A stretch of 22,991 bases of DNA from Gammaproteobacteria bacterium. GTDB lineage: Bacteria > Pseudomonadota > Gammaproteobacteria > Methylococcales > Methylomonadaceae. The translations under genes were made by a program, and so were the position numbers. Positions within the stretch are counted from its first letter, which is position 1, and every line of letters starts with the position of its first letter. The stretch is taken from the NCBI GenBank assembly GCA_024276805.1, contig JAJRWJ010000035.1, positions 1-22,991 on the forward strand, written 5' to 3'. The notes beneath the pieces were generated by a model that was not told the origin of the DNA, ran no database searches, and saw only the letters and a list, made by a program, of their open reading frames with translations. Of this stretch, positions 15,879-22,991 are shown piece after piece.

Positions 15879-16949
15879 TCATTTCAGAATCCTCACCCGC
15901 TGTCCCGGCTTCAGGTTTTCATTGCCCCGAACCACGATCTGCTGCCCCGCCTGCAGATTACCACCGACAATTTCCACCTGCCCCTGGTAGCTGCGGCCGG
16001 TTGTCACGGTGACCGGATAGACCCGCAAGCCATCGCTACTGGCATCGACCACCCAGATCCTGTCCTGCCGCCCACCCTGCTTGACAAGGGCGTCCCGGGG
16101 CGCCACCAGCACGCCCAGAGAAGTCCGGTCCCCGGACAGCTGAAAGACCGCCTGCGCCGACATGCCAGGAGTATAGAGGCGCTGCCGGTTGTCGATCGCG
16201 ATATACACCCGGAAGGTATGCGCGGTGCGATCGGCAACCGGTATGATGCGGCTGATAGTTGCCGGCAGTGGCCGCTCCGGCAGCGCATCGGCATGGATGA
16301 TGACAGCTGTGCCGGTCTTCAGTGCGGCGTAATAACGCTGCGGTACGGCAACCTCGACACGCAGGGCATCGACATCGAACAGCTCCAGAACAGAATCACC
16401 GACCTTCAGCCATTGTCCCGCCTCGACAAAGCGCCTGCTGACCAGACCGGCAAATGGCGCTGTGATACGGTGCTGCCTGACCAGCTCCTGACTGTGCCGG
16501 TAGGCGGCCTGCAGGCGCTTGACCATGGCCTTGTCGATCTGCACCGCAGCTGCCGCGGCTTCATAAGACGATTTTGCCAGGTACTGATTTTTCAACAACT
16601 TGCCCAGTTCAGCCTGCTTGCGTCTGCTTTCCCGAAGTCTCGCCCTGGCTTCCTCGAGCGCCGCGCCGGAGCGCAGTGCATCATATTCGGCCAGCACTTT
16701 GTCCAGTTCGATGAGCACCTCGCCGGCTTCGACAAAATCACCGGCTTCGACCAGTACTTTCGCCACCAGGCCGTCGACCCGGGAGGAGAGACTGGAAACA
16801 TGCCTGGAGACAATCAGCCCACTCAATGGTAATTCCTGCCGCATGGCCGTTTTCCTGAGTACAGCCACCCGAACCGGTACAAGCGGCTGTTCCGCCGCCG
16901 GCAATTCGTGATAACTGAAACATAGAATGAGCAACAAAAACACTTTCAT
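15879..16949 (-). CDS. RND efflux periplasmic adaptor (membrane fusion protein)
   Basis: Periplasmic subunit that links the RND pump to an outer-membrane channel. The signal peptide is MKVFLLLILCFSYHELPAAE. The first barrel/lipoyl half has PLSGLIVSRHVSSLSSRVDGLVAKVLVEAGDFVEAGEVLIELD, a coiled-coil hairpin spans about 80-140 (ALEEARARLRESRRKQAELGKLL), and the second lipoyl half reads HRITAPFAGLVSRRFVEAGQWLKVGD. A beta-barrel and membrane-proximal domain ends with NENLKPGQRVRILK. I chose the ATG at 16949 because it opens the signal peptide; the frame extends 16 codons further up without support. It lies first in the operon with the permease gene. Confidence 0.93.
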   Translation of the reverse strand: MKVFLLLILCFSYHELPAAEQPLVPVRVAVLRKTAMRQELPLSGLIVSRHVSSLSSRVDGLVAKVLVEAGDFVEAGEVLIELDKVLAEYDALRSGAALEEARARLRESRRKQAELGKLLKNQYLAKSSYEAAAAAVQIDKAMVKRLQAAYRHSQELVRQHRITAPFAGLVSRRFVEAGQWLKVGDSVLELFDVDALRVEVAVPQRYYAALKTGTAVIIHADALPERPLPATISRIIPVADRTAHTFRVYIAIDNRQRLYTPGMSAQAVFQLSGDRTSLGVLVAPRDALVKQGGRQDRIWVVDASSDGLRVYPVTVTTGRSYQGQVEIVGGNLQAGQQIVVRGNENLKPGQRVRILK

Positions 16950-17081
16950 GGCGAAATCATAGCATTTGCAGAAACAGATCGACTTGTGGCCTGGCAAAAA
17001 AAGTCAGAATACAGTATGCAACCGAGCATTTATTGTTTAACATTTGTTTGTTGGCTTTACCCACACCGATTGACCGCCATT

Positions 17082-17465
17082 ATGAACAAAACACCCGCAA
17101 GACAAAACAACGCCAATGCCCAACGGATCATTGCCGAAGCCAGACGCTATAAACAGCAGCGGGAAAAATCCTATCGTGAGCAGGCACTGAAATTGTTTCC
17201 CTGGGTATGCGGCCGCTGCGCCCGGGAATTCACCCATAAAAACCTTTCGGAACTGACCGTGCATCACAAGGATCACAACCATGACAACAATCCTGCCGAT
17301 GGCAGCAACTGGGAGCTGCTTTGTCTCTATTGTCATGACAACGAACACCAGCGCTATGAAGAACATGTCCGCTATGGTTCCACGCCGCAGGAAAGCCAGA
17401 GTGAAACGGTCTCGACGCACAATCCCTTTGCCAACCTGGAAGCCCTGCTGAAAAACAAACAATGA
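17082..17465 (+). CDS. yajD: YajD-family HNH nuclease-like protein
   Basis: A 127-residue protein closely resembling E. coli YajD along most of its length. It has KLFPWVCGRCAREF (C43, C46), ELTVHHKDHNHDNNP (His-His at 61-62) and DGSNWELLCLYCHDNEH (C81, C84, H85), ending NPFANLEALLKNK. This is the zinc-stabilised HNH (beta-beta-alpha metal) fold. The cellular role of YajD is not well defined; nuclease activity is inferred from the fold. I chose the ATG giving MNKTPARQNN; an upstream extension of 32 codons has no family counterpart. It is divergent from the efflux adaptor gene. Confidence 0.9.
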   Translation: MNKTPARQNNANAQRIIAEARRYKQQREKSYREQALKLFPWVCGRCAREFTHKNLSELTVHHKDHNHDNNPADGSNWELLCLYCHDNEHQRYEEHVRYGSTPQESQSETVSTHNPFANLEALLKNKQ

Positions 17466-17499
17466 CTGCCGCACGGAGAAAATTGAATCATTCGACGCC

Positions 17500-17898
17500 A
17501 TGAACAATACCAGCAATGAAGACACCACAAACAAGACCATCACTATTGAAAATGTCACCAAGGCCATCAATACCGACAATGCTGACAATGCCATCAAGGC
17601 CTTCGAGAAGCTTGCGCGTAGCGTTCCCGACATCGGTTTTTTGAGTCGCAAAAAACGGGTTCTCGCCTATCTGGTGGTCAGCACAAATGCCCAGCGCATG
17701 ATCGATAATGAAGAAATCAGTGAAGATGAAGCAATTTTCATACTCTCACTGCTGATGCGCAAACACCGGAATTTTCAAAAAGCGGCAATGATGGCCGCCC
17801 TCAATCTGCCCAAACTGGACAGAGAGATGATAAAACCCATCGACCGCAAATATCTCAACGAAGTACGCAAACATCTCAAACACGCCCCGGTCGAATAG
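17500..17898 (+). CDS. Hypothetical protein, 132 residues
   Basis: I do not recognise this protein. It starts with an Asn/Thr-rich, polar stretch (1-30), followed by a mostly helical body (FEKLARSVPDIGFLSRKKRVLAYLVVSTNAQRMI), an acidic turn (DNEEISEDEAIFILSLLM) and a basic C-terminus (KPIDRKYLNEVRKHLKH). It has no signal peptide or membrane segment and no cysteines, so it is probably cytoplasmic. It lies 34 bases after yajD on the same strand, with a weak ribosome-binding site. Codon use resembles its neighbours, which favours a real gene. Confidence 0.7.
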   Translation: MNNTSNEDTTNKTITIENVTKAINTDNADNAIKAFEKLARSVPDIGFLSRKKRVLAYLVVSTNAQRMIDNEEISEDEAIFILSLLMRKHRNFQKAAMMAALNLPKLDREMIKPIDRKYLNEVRKHLKHAPVE

Positions 17899-17903
17899 TA
17901 CTG

Positions 17904-17909
17904 TATAAT
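17904..17909 (+). promoter_or_regulatory. Putative -10 box of the lipoprotein gene
   Basis: A perfect TATAAT lies 50 bases before the lipoprotein ATG and just after the stop of the preceding gene. No good -35 hexamer is found 16-18 bases upstream, so this is a weak call. Confidence 0.35.
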
Positions 17910-17959
17910 TTGCCGACATGCAGATTCAGAGAACGCAACATAACCCGCGAGGAAACGAC

Positions 17960-18493
17960 ATGAAAAGTACCGTTAAATTACCCCTGTTGTTGACAGCAGT
18001 CATGACACTGGTGCTGGCCGGCTGCAACAATGGCGAGGAGCAGCAAGCTGAAGCGGAAAAACCAGGGAAAACCGTGGAAATCATCCAGAAAGGCGGTAAT
18101 GGCGAAGCGCAGGAACTGATCATGAAACTGGATGACCAGCAAAAAACCACTATCAAATATGGAGCGGTCGACAATCTTGCCGGTTTTGGCGTGCCGATCT
18201 ATCCGAATATCGAAAAAGTCGAGGGCGGCGTCTCCATCACTGGCTCCAAAAATGGTGCACAGGAAGGCATGCAGACCGCCATGCTTTTCACCAGCGATCC
18301 CTACGACAAGGTCGTCGCCTTCTATAAAAAACAGCTGCAGGACAAGAACCCCCAGATCATGGAAATGAATATGCCTGACGGCCAGATGACCATGTTCATG
18401 CTGGAGGATGACGCATCATCCAGAACCATCCATCTGACTAAAGACCAGGAGAACAATGGCACCAATATCCAGATCATGAAGACGACAAAATAA
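17960..18493 (+). CDS. Putative lipoprotein of unknown function
   Basis: A 177-residue protein with a lipoprotein signal (MKSTVKLPLLLTAVMTLVLA then GC), lipobox LAGC, cleaved before C22. A polar linker (NNGEEQQAEAEKPGKTVEI) leads to a globular part containing FGVPIYPNIEKVEGG, MLFTSDPYDKVVAFYKKQLQDKNPQ and MPDGQMTMFMLEDDASSRTIHL. The segments 'yPn' and 'f.t.dp.d.V..fYk..L' recall small secreted proteins that carry this pattern, but I cannot name a family. GAGG precedes the ATG by seven bases, which decides the start over an upstream frame extension. Asn at +2 after the cysteine suggests outer-membrane sorting (inference). Confidence 0.85.
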   Translation: MKSTVKLPLLLTAVMTLVLAGCNNGEEQQAEAEKPGKTVEIIQKGGNGEAQELIMKLDDQQKTTIKYGAVDNLAGFGVPIYPNIEKVEGGVSITGSKNGAQEGMQTAMLFTSDPYDKVVAFYKKQLQDKNPQIMEMNMPDGQMTMFMLEDDASSRTIHLTKDQENNGTNIQIMKTTK

Positions 18494-18788
18494 TTCCCGG
18501 GATATGGCCGGGACCGCGTGGCTTGGGCACATGATGCCTTGTCCAACCATTCTCCATCATCCCCTGCGCGCCTGGCTATGCAATCGTACACTGGGATAAC
18601 AAAAAGCCTACCTGGCCGCGCACCTCAATCAACTTCCATGACAATCCTTGCCGTTCAGTCAAAAAAGCCCTTTAAGACTGGCGCCGACTGACGGCAGGGA
18701 ATCGTCCTGTCCAAGCAACCTGCCCGAACAACGACCGCCTGCCAGGCAGCTTTGACCCCACCCCCTCACCTCATTACAAAACAATAAC
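18494..18788. other. Intergenic region, no gene seen
   Basis: About 295 bases between the lipoprotein gene and the upstream elements of the next gene. A short CCCGG/CCGGG repeat follows the lipoprotein stop but lacks a T tract. I found no open frame with a convincing ribosome-binding site and no RNA structure I could name. Confidence 0.4.
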
Positions 18789-18848
18789 TTGACAAACAGG
18801 TCGAATTACAGACAACATTCGACTCCACGTTATCGTTTATGACGTGGA
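18789..18848 (+). promoter_or_regulatory. Promoter/leader with two abutting palindromes
   Basis: A consensus -35 TTGACA (18789-18794) is followed by GTCGAAT-N10-ATTCGAC (18800-18823) and, immediately next to it, TCCACGT-N11-ACGTGGA (18824-18848). Both inverted repeats have perfect 7-bp arms. They end 32 bases before the start codon of the following gene. They may be two operators or paired leader hairpins. No good -10 was found at 17 bases from TTGACA. Confidence 0.55.
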
Positions 18849-18880
18849 TTTATTCCAATAACAAAAAATGAGGAGAAACG

Positions 18881-19579
18881 ATGGAAATTTTTACTACTGG
18901 CAGCGGCATAGAAATGCTGTTGCGCTGGGGTCACTTCATGGCGGGCATCACCTGGATCGGTCTGCTCTATTATTTCAATTTCGTGCAGGGAGAATATTTC
19001 AAGGAAGCCGATGCCAAGGCAAAATCCGATGTCATGCAGAAGATGGCGCCAAGGGCCATTGGCTGGTTTCGCTGGGGCGCTCTGTTGACTGTCGCAACCG
19101 GCCTGGGTATTTTTGCCGTCAGAGGCGGTGGCATGTCCATCGACATCTATGTCGGAGCACTGCTGGGAATCTTCATGTTCCTCAATGTCTGGTTCATTAT
19201 CTGGCCGAATCAGACCTTGATGATCGAATCGGCAAAAAAAGCCGCCGGCGGCGGCGCGGCGTCACCGCAGGTCGCGGAAGCGCAAGCCAAGGCTGGCCTG
19301 GCATCGAGGACCAACACCCTGTTTTCCATCCCGATGCTGTTTTTCATGGGGGCTTCCTCCCACTACCCACACAGTTTTGGCGCATTGGCGCTGATTGCCT
19401 GTGTTCTGGTAATTCTGGTACTGGAATACAACGGTGCCTATCCGGCCATCAAGCATCTCGATATCGTCAAAAAACTGCCCGCAGCCGGTAAACCCGGGCC
19501 AATTGCCAGTGTCAATGGCGTCATCCATTCCGGACTGGGACTGACCGTCGTGTTGTTCCTGCTGTTGAGCTATCTCTGA
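18881..19579 (+). CDS. Membrane protein of the urate oxidase N-terminal (PuuD-like) family
   Basis: A 232-residue integral membrane protein with about six or seven helices. It starts MEIFTTGSGIEMLLRWGHFM and continues AGITWIGLLYYFNFVQGEYFK, with GWFRWGALLTVATGLGIF, NVWFIIWPNQTLMI and SSHYPHSFGALA further on. These match the membrane domain found at the N-terminus of PuuD-type urate hydroxylases. The C-terminal cytochrome c domain of full PuuD is missing, so urate oxidation should not be assumed; the conserved histidines could bind haem (inference). GAGGAG lies five to seven bases before the ATG. It stands alone on the plus strand after a palindrome-rich promoter. Confidence 0.85.
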   Translation: MEIFTTGSGIEMLLRWGHFMAGITWIGLLYYFNFVQGEYFKEADAKAKSDVMQKMAPRAIGWFRWGALLTVATGLGIFAVRGGGMSIDIYVGALLGIFMFLNVWFIIWPNQTLMIESAKKAAGGGAASPQVAEAQAKAGLASRTNTLFSIPMLFFMGASSHYPHSFGALALIACVLVILVLEYNGAYPAIKHLDIVKKLPAAGKPGPIASVNGVIHSGLGLTVVLFLLLSYL

Positions 19580-19797
19580 CCATCCTTTGCCAGATTGCTC
19601 GATACCGGGTGTGCATTGCACACGCTTGCAGACATGAATACAGAAAGTTGCCAGGCGCGCACTGCCCCACCCTGTACAGAGCCTTTTCAACTATGGCAAA
19701 GTTGACTTGACCGGGCAACAGGCATCATTCCCGCCCCGTGCAGGAGTGATGTCTGTGCTCCGCCCAAATCCTGATGGAACTTGATTGCCGCACCTTT
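19580..19797. other. Convergent intergenic gap
   Basis: The 218 bases between two convergent genes show no open frame of note and no clear intrinsic terminator for either gene. Confidence 0.4.
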
Positions 19798-20361
19798 CTA
19801 ACGGCGCTGATAAGTGCCAATCAATTCCGTCTGCCCGATGATATGCCCGGCCATGGCCTTCTCCAGTCGCGCCTTGTCCGGCTCATGCAAATCGGGCAAT
19901 TGCTCATCCAGAGCGTACAGCTTGAAAAAATAGCGATGCCGTCCAATCGGTGGACAAGGCCCACCGTAACCGGTTCGCCGCCAGTCGTTTTTGCCTTGCA
20001 GGGTTCCTGCCGGCAGTTCCCCGGATGCCGCATTTTCCGGCAATCCATCGGCACTCGCTGGAATGTTATAGAGCAGCCAGTGCACCCAGGTCATTTTTGG
20101 CGCGGCAGGATCGGGTGCATCCGGGTCATCGACGATCAACACCAGGCTACGGGCCTGTTGGGGAATTCCGCTCCACTGCAGGGCCGGCGAAATATCCTTG
20201 CCATCACAGGTGAAACGTTCAGGAATTTCACCCTGCCGGGCAAAATCGGGGGATTCCAGTATCAGGGTCATCGGTGCTTCTCCTGCAACAGTACATGTCG
20301 CTGTCATGTAAAAAACCAGAAAATACAGCCATTGCAAAATTTGTCGGTTCATTGCATACAT
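19798..20361 (-). CDS. Secreted YbhB/YbcL-family (PEBP, Raf-kinase-inhibitor-like) protein
   Basis: Phosphatidylethanolamine-binding-protein fold; the bacterial YbhB/YbcL role is poorly defined. The anion-pocket motifs are visible: IPERFTCDGKDISPALQWSG, LVLIVDDPDAPDPAAPKMTWVHWLLYNIP and GYGGPCPPIGRHRYFFKLYAL. An N-terminal hydrophobic stretch (LQWLYFLVFYMTATCTVAG) is a signal peptide, so the protein is probably periplasmic. I chose the ATG at 20361 because GAGG lies six bases before it; ATGs at 20352 and 20382 are alternatives. It is monocistronic. Confidence 0.92.
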   Translation of the reverse strand: MYAMNRQILQWLYFLVFYMTATCTVAGEAPMTLILESPDFARQGEIPERFTCDGKDISPALQWSGIPQQARSLVLIVDDPDAPDPAAPKMTWVHWLLYNIPASADGLPENAASGELPAGTLQGKNDWRRTGYGGPCPPIGRHRYFFKLYALDEQLPDLHEPDKARLEKAMAGHIIGQTELIGTYQRR

Positions 20362-20526
20362 CGTCCACCTCATGAAAACCATGCCTACAAGTGAAAATAC
20401 CCAGTTTGCAGGAAAACTGTCAAGCGCTATTTGTTCTACTTCGTCAGATACTCCGCAAACTCGTCATACTCCCCTGGAAGCGGGCATCCAGTGCCATGGA
20501 CGGCATGTTTAAACCCATCCCTGGAG

Positions 20527-20638
20527 CCTGGATTACGCAAGCTGCATCCGGGCTACGTTCGATTCAGGATTTGCCGCTTTGTTCATGCCGATCAGCGCTG
20601 ATTCCCGTAGCCCGGATGCAGCCTCAGCGGAATCCGGG
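20527..20638. repeat. REPIN: two inverted REP sequences
   Basis: The minus-strand copy at 20556-20527 starts GTAGCCCGGATGCAGC and ends with a degenerate TCCAGG. The plus-strand copy at 20607-20638 starts with the same 16 bases and ends ATCCGGG. Including one flanking base, the shared 17-base arms (20541-20557 and 20606-20622) are perfect inverted repeats 48 bases apart. Paired GTAG-type REPs of this kind are mobilised by RAYT (TnpA-REP) proteins; none is encoded in this window. Confidence 0.85.
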
Positions 20639-20918
20639 AAAAGCCGCCTCGACCCGCGGCTACGCTCATCACCTATGGTAGTTCTCCTGGTGGATTACCC
20701 TATCCTTTCGGTTTTTCATGATTTTATATGCGCTCGCCGTGCGCTCCAGACACACAGAGGTGATTTCACGCTTATTCTGTTATCATCGCCATTAAGAAAA
20801 GTATATACTTTGTCACACAGCAATTATCAGCCAATGCCGGCCATGACTTTTTTGTCGAAGGCCGTACAAATAACCTTCACAACCTTTTTGATACTTTTTT
20901 CTCGTAAGGGAGCTATCC
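20639..20918. other. Upstream region of the dksA-like gene
   Basis: About 280 non-coding bases. They include the alternating palindromic GTATATAC near 20800 and an AT-rich stretch, likely the promoter area of the dksA-like gene. I could not assign specific hexamers. Confidence 0.35.
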
Positions 20919-21317
20919 ATGTCCGTTGAACTATCGGAACAGCAACTCGATGAATTTAAAAAACAGTTGAAAGCACAGTATCTGCAATTGCGCGAAGAGA
21001 TCCGGCAGAATCTGCTGCGTTCCGACAATGAAAATTTCAAGGAGCTGGCTGGCAGTGTCCATGATGTTTCCGATGAAGCACTGGCCGATCTGCTGGTCGA
21101 CATCAACAATGCAACCATAGACCGGCAGATTCAGGAAATTCGTGATATCGATGCGGCATTGCTGCGCATCGCCAGCAAAACCTATGGCGAATGCATCGAC
21201 TGTCAACAGCCTATAGCAGTGCAACGTCTGCAGGCCTACCCGACTGCCAAACGCTGCCTCAGCTGCCAGGAAGTTTACGAACGCACTCATGCCGGCAACA
21301 AAACACCAAGCATATAG
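20919..21317 (+). CDS. DksA/TraR-family transcription factor (dksA-like)
   Basis: A 132-residue protein with the DksA layout. An N-terminal coiled-coil arm (about 8-82) carries the tip motif DxxDxA as D49, D52, A54, the residues that DksA uses in the RNA polymerase secondary channel. A C4 zinc finger has C92, C95, C113 and C116 (CIDC and CLSC), and a C-terminal helix follows. It probably modulates RNA polymerase with or without ppGpp. It is shorter than E. coli DksA (151 residues), so it may be a paralogue rather than the main DksA. AAGGGAG lies six bases before the ATG. Confidence 0.9.
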   Translation: MSVELSEQQLDEFKKQLKAQYLQLREEIRQNLLRSDNENFKELAGSVHDVSDEALADLLVDINNATIDRQIQEIRDIDAALLRIASKTYGECIDCQQPIAVQRLQAYPTAKRCLSCQEVYERTHAGNKTPSI

Positions 21318-21330
21318 AAAACTGTCGCTG

Positions 21331-21359
21331 CGGATATTTGCCCTGCAGCAAAGTATCCG
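21331..21359 (+). other. Hairpin after the dksA-like gene
   Basis: CGGATA-TTTGC pairs with GCAAA-TATCCG around CCTGCA, with one bulged G, 14 bases after the stop codon. There is no T tract, so it is not a standard intrinsic terminator; it could protect the mRNA 3' end. Confidence 0.4.
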
Positions 21360-21512
21360 TTGCCTGGGAACAACCATTCGCATTGTTTCTGCTGATCAAA
21401 TGAGCGCAACTTGTGGTTGAGGAACGAAACCCGGCATCACAGCCTCGATGCAAACCTGACCGCCGGATTTCGCTATCACTCTGTGCAACCTGCATTGATC
21501 AATCGACTATTT

Positions 21513-21673
21513 TATACTCTCCACATGCGTTTTCGGCATTCCGACCGCCCCTTTTTTGCCGATGGCTACGTTGAAAAACCTTGCTGCAGATTGCTATAGC
21601 GGCGTTTTTTCGCCTTGCCCTCGACAAAAAAATGAACCACCGAAATACTGAAAATTCACAGGCGGAGAGTATA
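21513..21673. mobile_element. MITE-like, near-complete palindromic element
   Basis: Terminal inverted repeats TATACTCTCC (21513-21522) and GGAGAGTATA (21664-21673) bound a 161-base element. The left arm (21513-21592) and the reverse complement of the right arm (21601-21673) align along most of their length, including TTTTC, ATTCCGA/TATTTCGG, a T-run, GCCGA/GTCGA and GAAAAAC, meeting at the palindrome GCTATAGC (21593-21600). It has no coding capacity. The TA at both ends could be a TA target duplication as made by IS630/mariner-type transposases (inference). Confidence 0.65.
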
Positions 21674-21988
21674 TGTTGCTGACATAAGGCCGTTGTAATG
21701 GCCCAAAGGGCAAAAAACCATTAAAATAGCAACCATCGACCGTTGCTGAATTCGGCCTGGGTGTGCCGCTCTGGTTTACGTATCGGCAACATAGTCCCAA
21801 AAAAACCGGCCTCCCCGGGCATTCCTGAAATATGCATTCAGCACAGTATCAGTAATTCCATAAGTAGGCCACAGCCCTGATTACTGCAAATCCTGCTCAC
21901 CAGCCAGTTTGGCTGGCACAGCGAAGCGGGCAGGCTGTTTCTCTTCGTATCCCATTTTTTTATTTTTCCCATTGATTAAAGGTTGGTA
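21674..21988. other. Upstream region of acnB
   Basis: About 315 bases with no convincing gene. Several short GC-rich inverted repeats and a T-rich stretch (21955-21970) precede the acnB ribosome-binding site. A promoter could not be assigned. Confidence 0.35.
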
Positions 21989-22991
21989 ATGTTAGAACAA
22001 TATCGCAAACACGCTGCAGAACGTGCGGCGGAAGGCATTCCGCCGAAGCCATTGACTGCGCAACAGGTCACCGGACTGGTGGAACTGATCAAGCAGCCGC
22101 CGGCCGGCGAACAGGAATTCCTGCTGGAACTGTTGTCCGAACGCGTTCCCCCAGGTGTCGACGATGCGGCCTACGTCAAGGCGGCCTTTCTCGCGGCAGT
22201 CGCCAAAGGCGAGGCCAGGTCGCCGATTCTGGACCCCACGGCAGCCACGGAACTGCTGGGCACCATGCTCGGCGGCTACAATGTCGCGCCGCTGATCGAA
22301 CTGCTGGACGACCAGACACTGGCGCCGATTGCCGCCAAGGCGCTGTCCCATACGCTGCTGGTTTTCGATGCTTTCCATGATGTCCGGGAAAAGGCCGAAG
22401 CCGGCAACCGCTTCGCCGCCCGGGTCATCCAGTCCTGGGCCGATGCGGAATGGTTCACCAGCCGGCCGGAAGTACCGGAGAAACTCACCGTCACGGTCTT
22501 CAAGGTCCCTGGCGAAACCAACACCGACGACCTGTCGCCAGCACCGGATGCCTGGTCCCGGCCGGACATCCCCCTGCATGCCAAGGTGATGCTGAAAAAT
22601 CCCAGGGAAGGCATCAGTAACCCGCTGCAGCAAATTGAGGAACTGAAAAACAAGGGCTTCCCGGTGGCCTATGTCGGGGATGTGGTGGGTACCGGTTCAT
22701 CACGTAAATCGGCGACCAATTCAGTCCTGTGGCATATCGGCCAGGACATTCCCCATGTGCCCAACAAACGGGCCGGCGGCGTCTGCATCGGCGGCAAGAT
22801 AGCGCCGATTTTCTTCAACACCATGGAAGATTCCGGGGCGCTGCCCATCGAGTGTGACGTCAGTCAGATGAACATGGGGGATGTCATCGATATCCACCCC
22901 TACGAAGGGCTGATCAAACGCCACGACAGCGACGAAGTGCTTTGCCACTTTGCCCTGAAAACCGACGTCATTCTGGACGAGGTCCGGGCCG
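21989..22991 (+). CDS. acnB: Aconitate hydratase B (AcnB), 5' part
   Basis: TCA-cycle enzyme that interconverts citrate and isocitrate. The first 334 codons are present and the frame runs off the window. The start MLEQYRKHAAERAAEGIPPK is typical of AcnB. It is followed by the HEAT-like N-terminal domain (LLSERVPPGVDDAAYVKAAF, LLGTMLGGYNVAPLIELLDD) and the swivel domain with VFKVPGETNTDDLSPAPDAW, YVGDVVGTGSSRKSATNSV and GGKIAPIFFNTMEDSGALPIE. The linker between REGI and QQIEEL is several residues shorter than in E. coli. The [4Fe-4S] cysteines lie beyond the window. AAAGG is eight bases before the ATG. Confidence 0.97.
   Translation, partial: MLEQYRKHAAERAAEGIPPKPLTAQQVTGLVELIKQPPAGEQEFLLELLSERVPPGVDDAAYVKAAFLAAVAKGEARSPILDPTAATELLGTMLGGYNVAPLIELLDDQTLAPIAAKALSHTLLVFDAFHDVREKAEAGNRFAARVIQSWADAEWFTSRPEVPEKLTVTVFKVPGETNTDDLSPAPDAWSRPDIPLHAKVMLKNPREGISNPLQQIEELKNKGFPVAYVGDVVGTGSSRKSATNSVLWHIGQDIPHVPNKRAGGVCIGGKIAPIFFNTMEDSGALPIECDVSQMNMGDVIDIHPYEGLIKRHDSDEVLCHFALKTDVILDEVRA

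Noticed and set aside
20391..20681. Plus-strand 96-codon frame across the REPIN
   Set aside because: It is made largely of REP sequence and has no start signal or family resemblance.
21501..21510. TTGATCAA near 21496 as an FNR box upstream of acnB
   Set aside because: The half-sites lack the four-base spacer required for an FNR site, and it lies about 490 bases from acnB.
1..22991. CRISPR array, prophage or defence island
   Set aside because: No regularly spaced direct repeats, integrase, phage genes or recognised defence genes were found.

Overview
The window (about 23 kb, roughly 50% G+C by eye) looks like chromosomal DNA of a gammaproteobacterium. The main reason is the ftsY-ftsE-ftsX-rpoH gene order, backed by a YajD-type HNH protein, AcnB-type aconitase, a DksA-like protein and GTAG-type REP sequences. 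I cannot fix the genus from sequence alone. An aa3-type oxidase with haem A synthase and SURF1, absent from enterics, points to a strictly or mainly respiratory lineage.

Layout. (1) 1-79: the 3' end of a tRNA-Leu and its terminator. (2) 223-4259, minus strand: ftsY, ftsE, ftsX and rpoH, coupling membrane targeting and division to the heat-shock sigma factor. ftsE carries a one-base frameshift, a 310-bp spacer with a REP element separates ftsE from ftsX, and a perfect CIRCE (HrcA) operator lies just upstream of rpoH. (3) 4296-11713, minus strand: a full cytochrome c oxidase cluster, coxB (with a fused cytochrome c domain), coxA, a 33-residue membrane peptide, ctaG, coxC, then surf1, a Sco-like gene and ctaA. 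A small DUF2909-type gene is embedded on the plus strand. (4) 12070-12550: a bacteriohemerythrin behind a textbook FNR/ANR-dependent promoter. (5) 12674-16949, minus strand: an RND efflux operon (periplasmic adaptor then inner-membrane pump, no outer-membrane factor in view). (6) 17082-19579, plus strand: yajD, an unrecognised 132-residue protein, a lipoprotein, and a stand-alone membrane protein of the urate-oxidase N-terminal family behind two abutting palindromes. (7) 19798-20361, minus strand: a secreted YbhB/YbcL-family protein. (8) 20527-22991: a REPIN, a dksA-like gene, a ~160-bp MITE-like palindromic element, and the first 334 codons of acnB.

How the parts fit. Most of the window is core respiration, protein targeting and stress response. 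I do not see a new defence or mobile system. The unusual content is regulatory and structural: CIRCE on rpoH (HrcA placed above sigma-32), an oxygen-responsive promoter on an oxygen-binding protein, palindromes upstream of coxB and of the urate-oxidase-N-like gene, REP/REPIN and MITE-like repeats, and a broken ftsE reading frame that may be a sequencing error.
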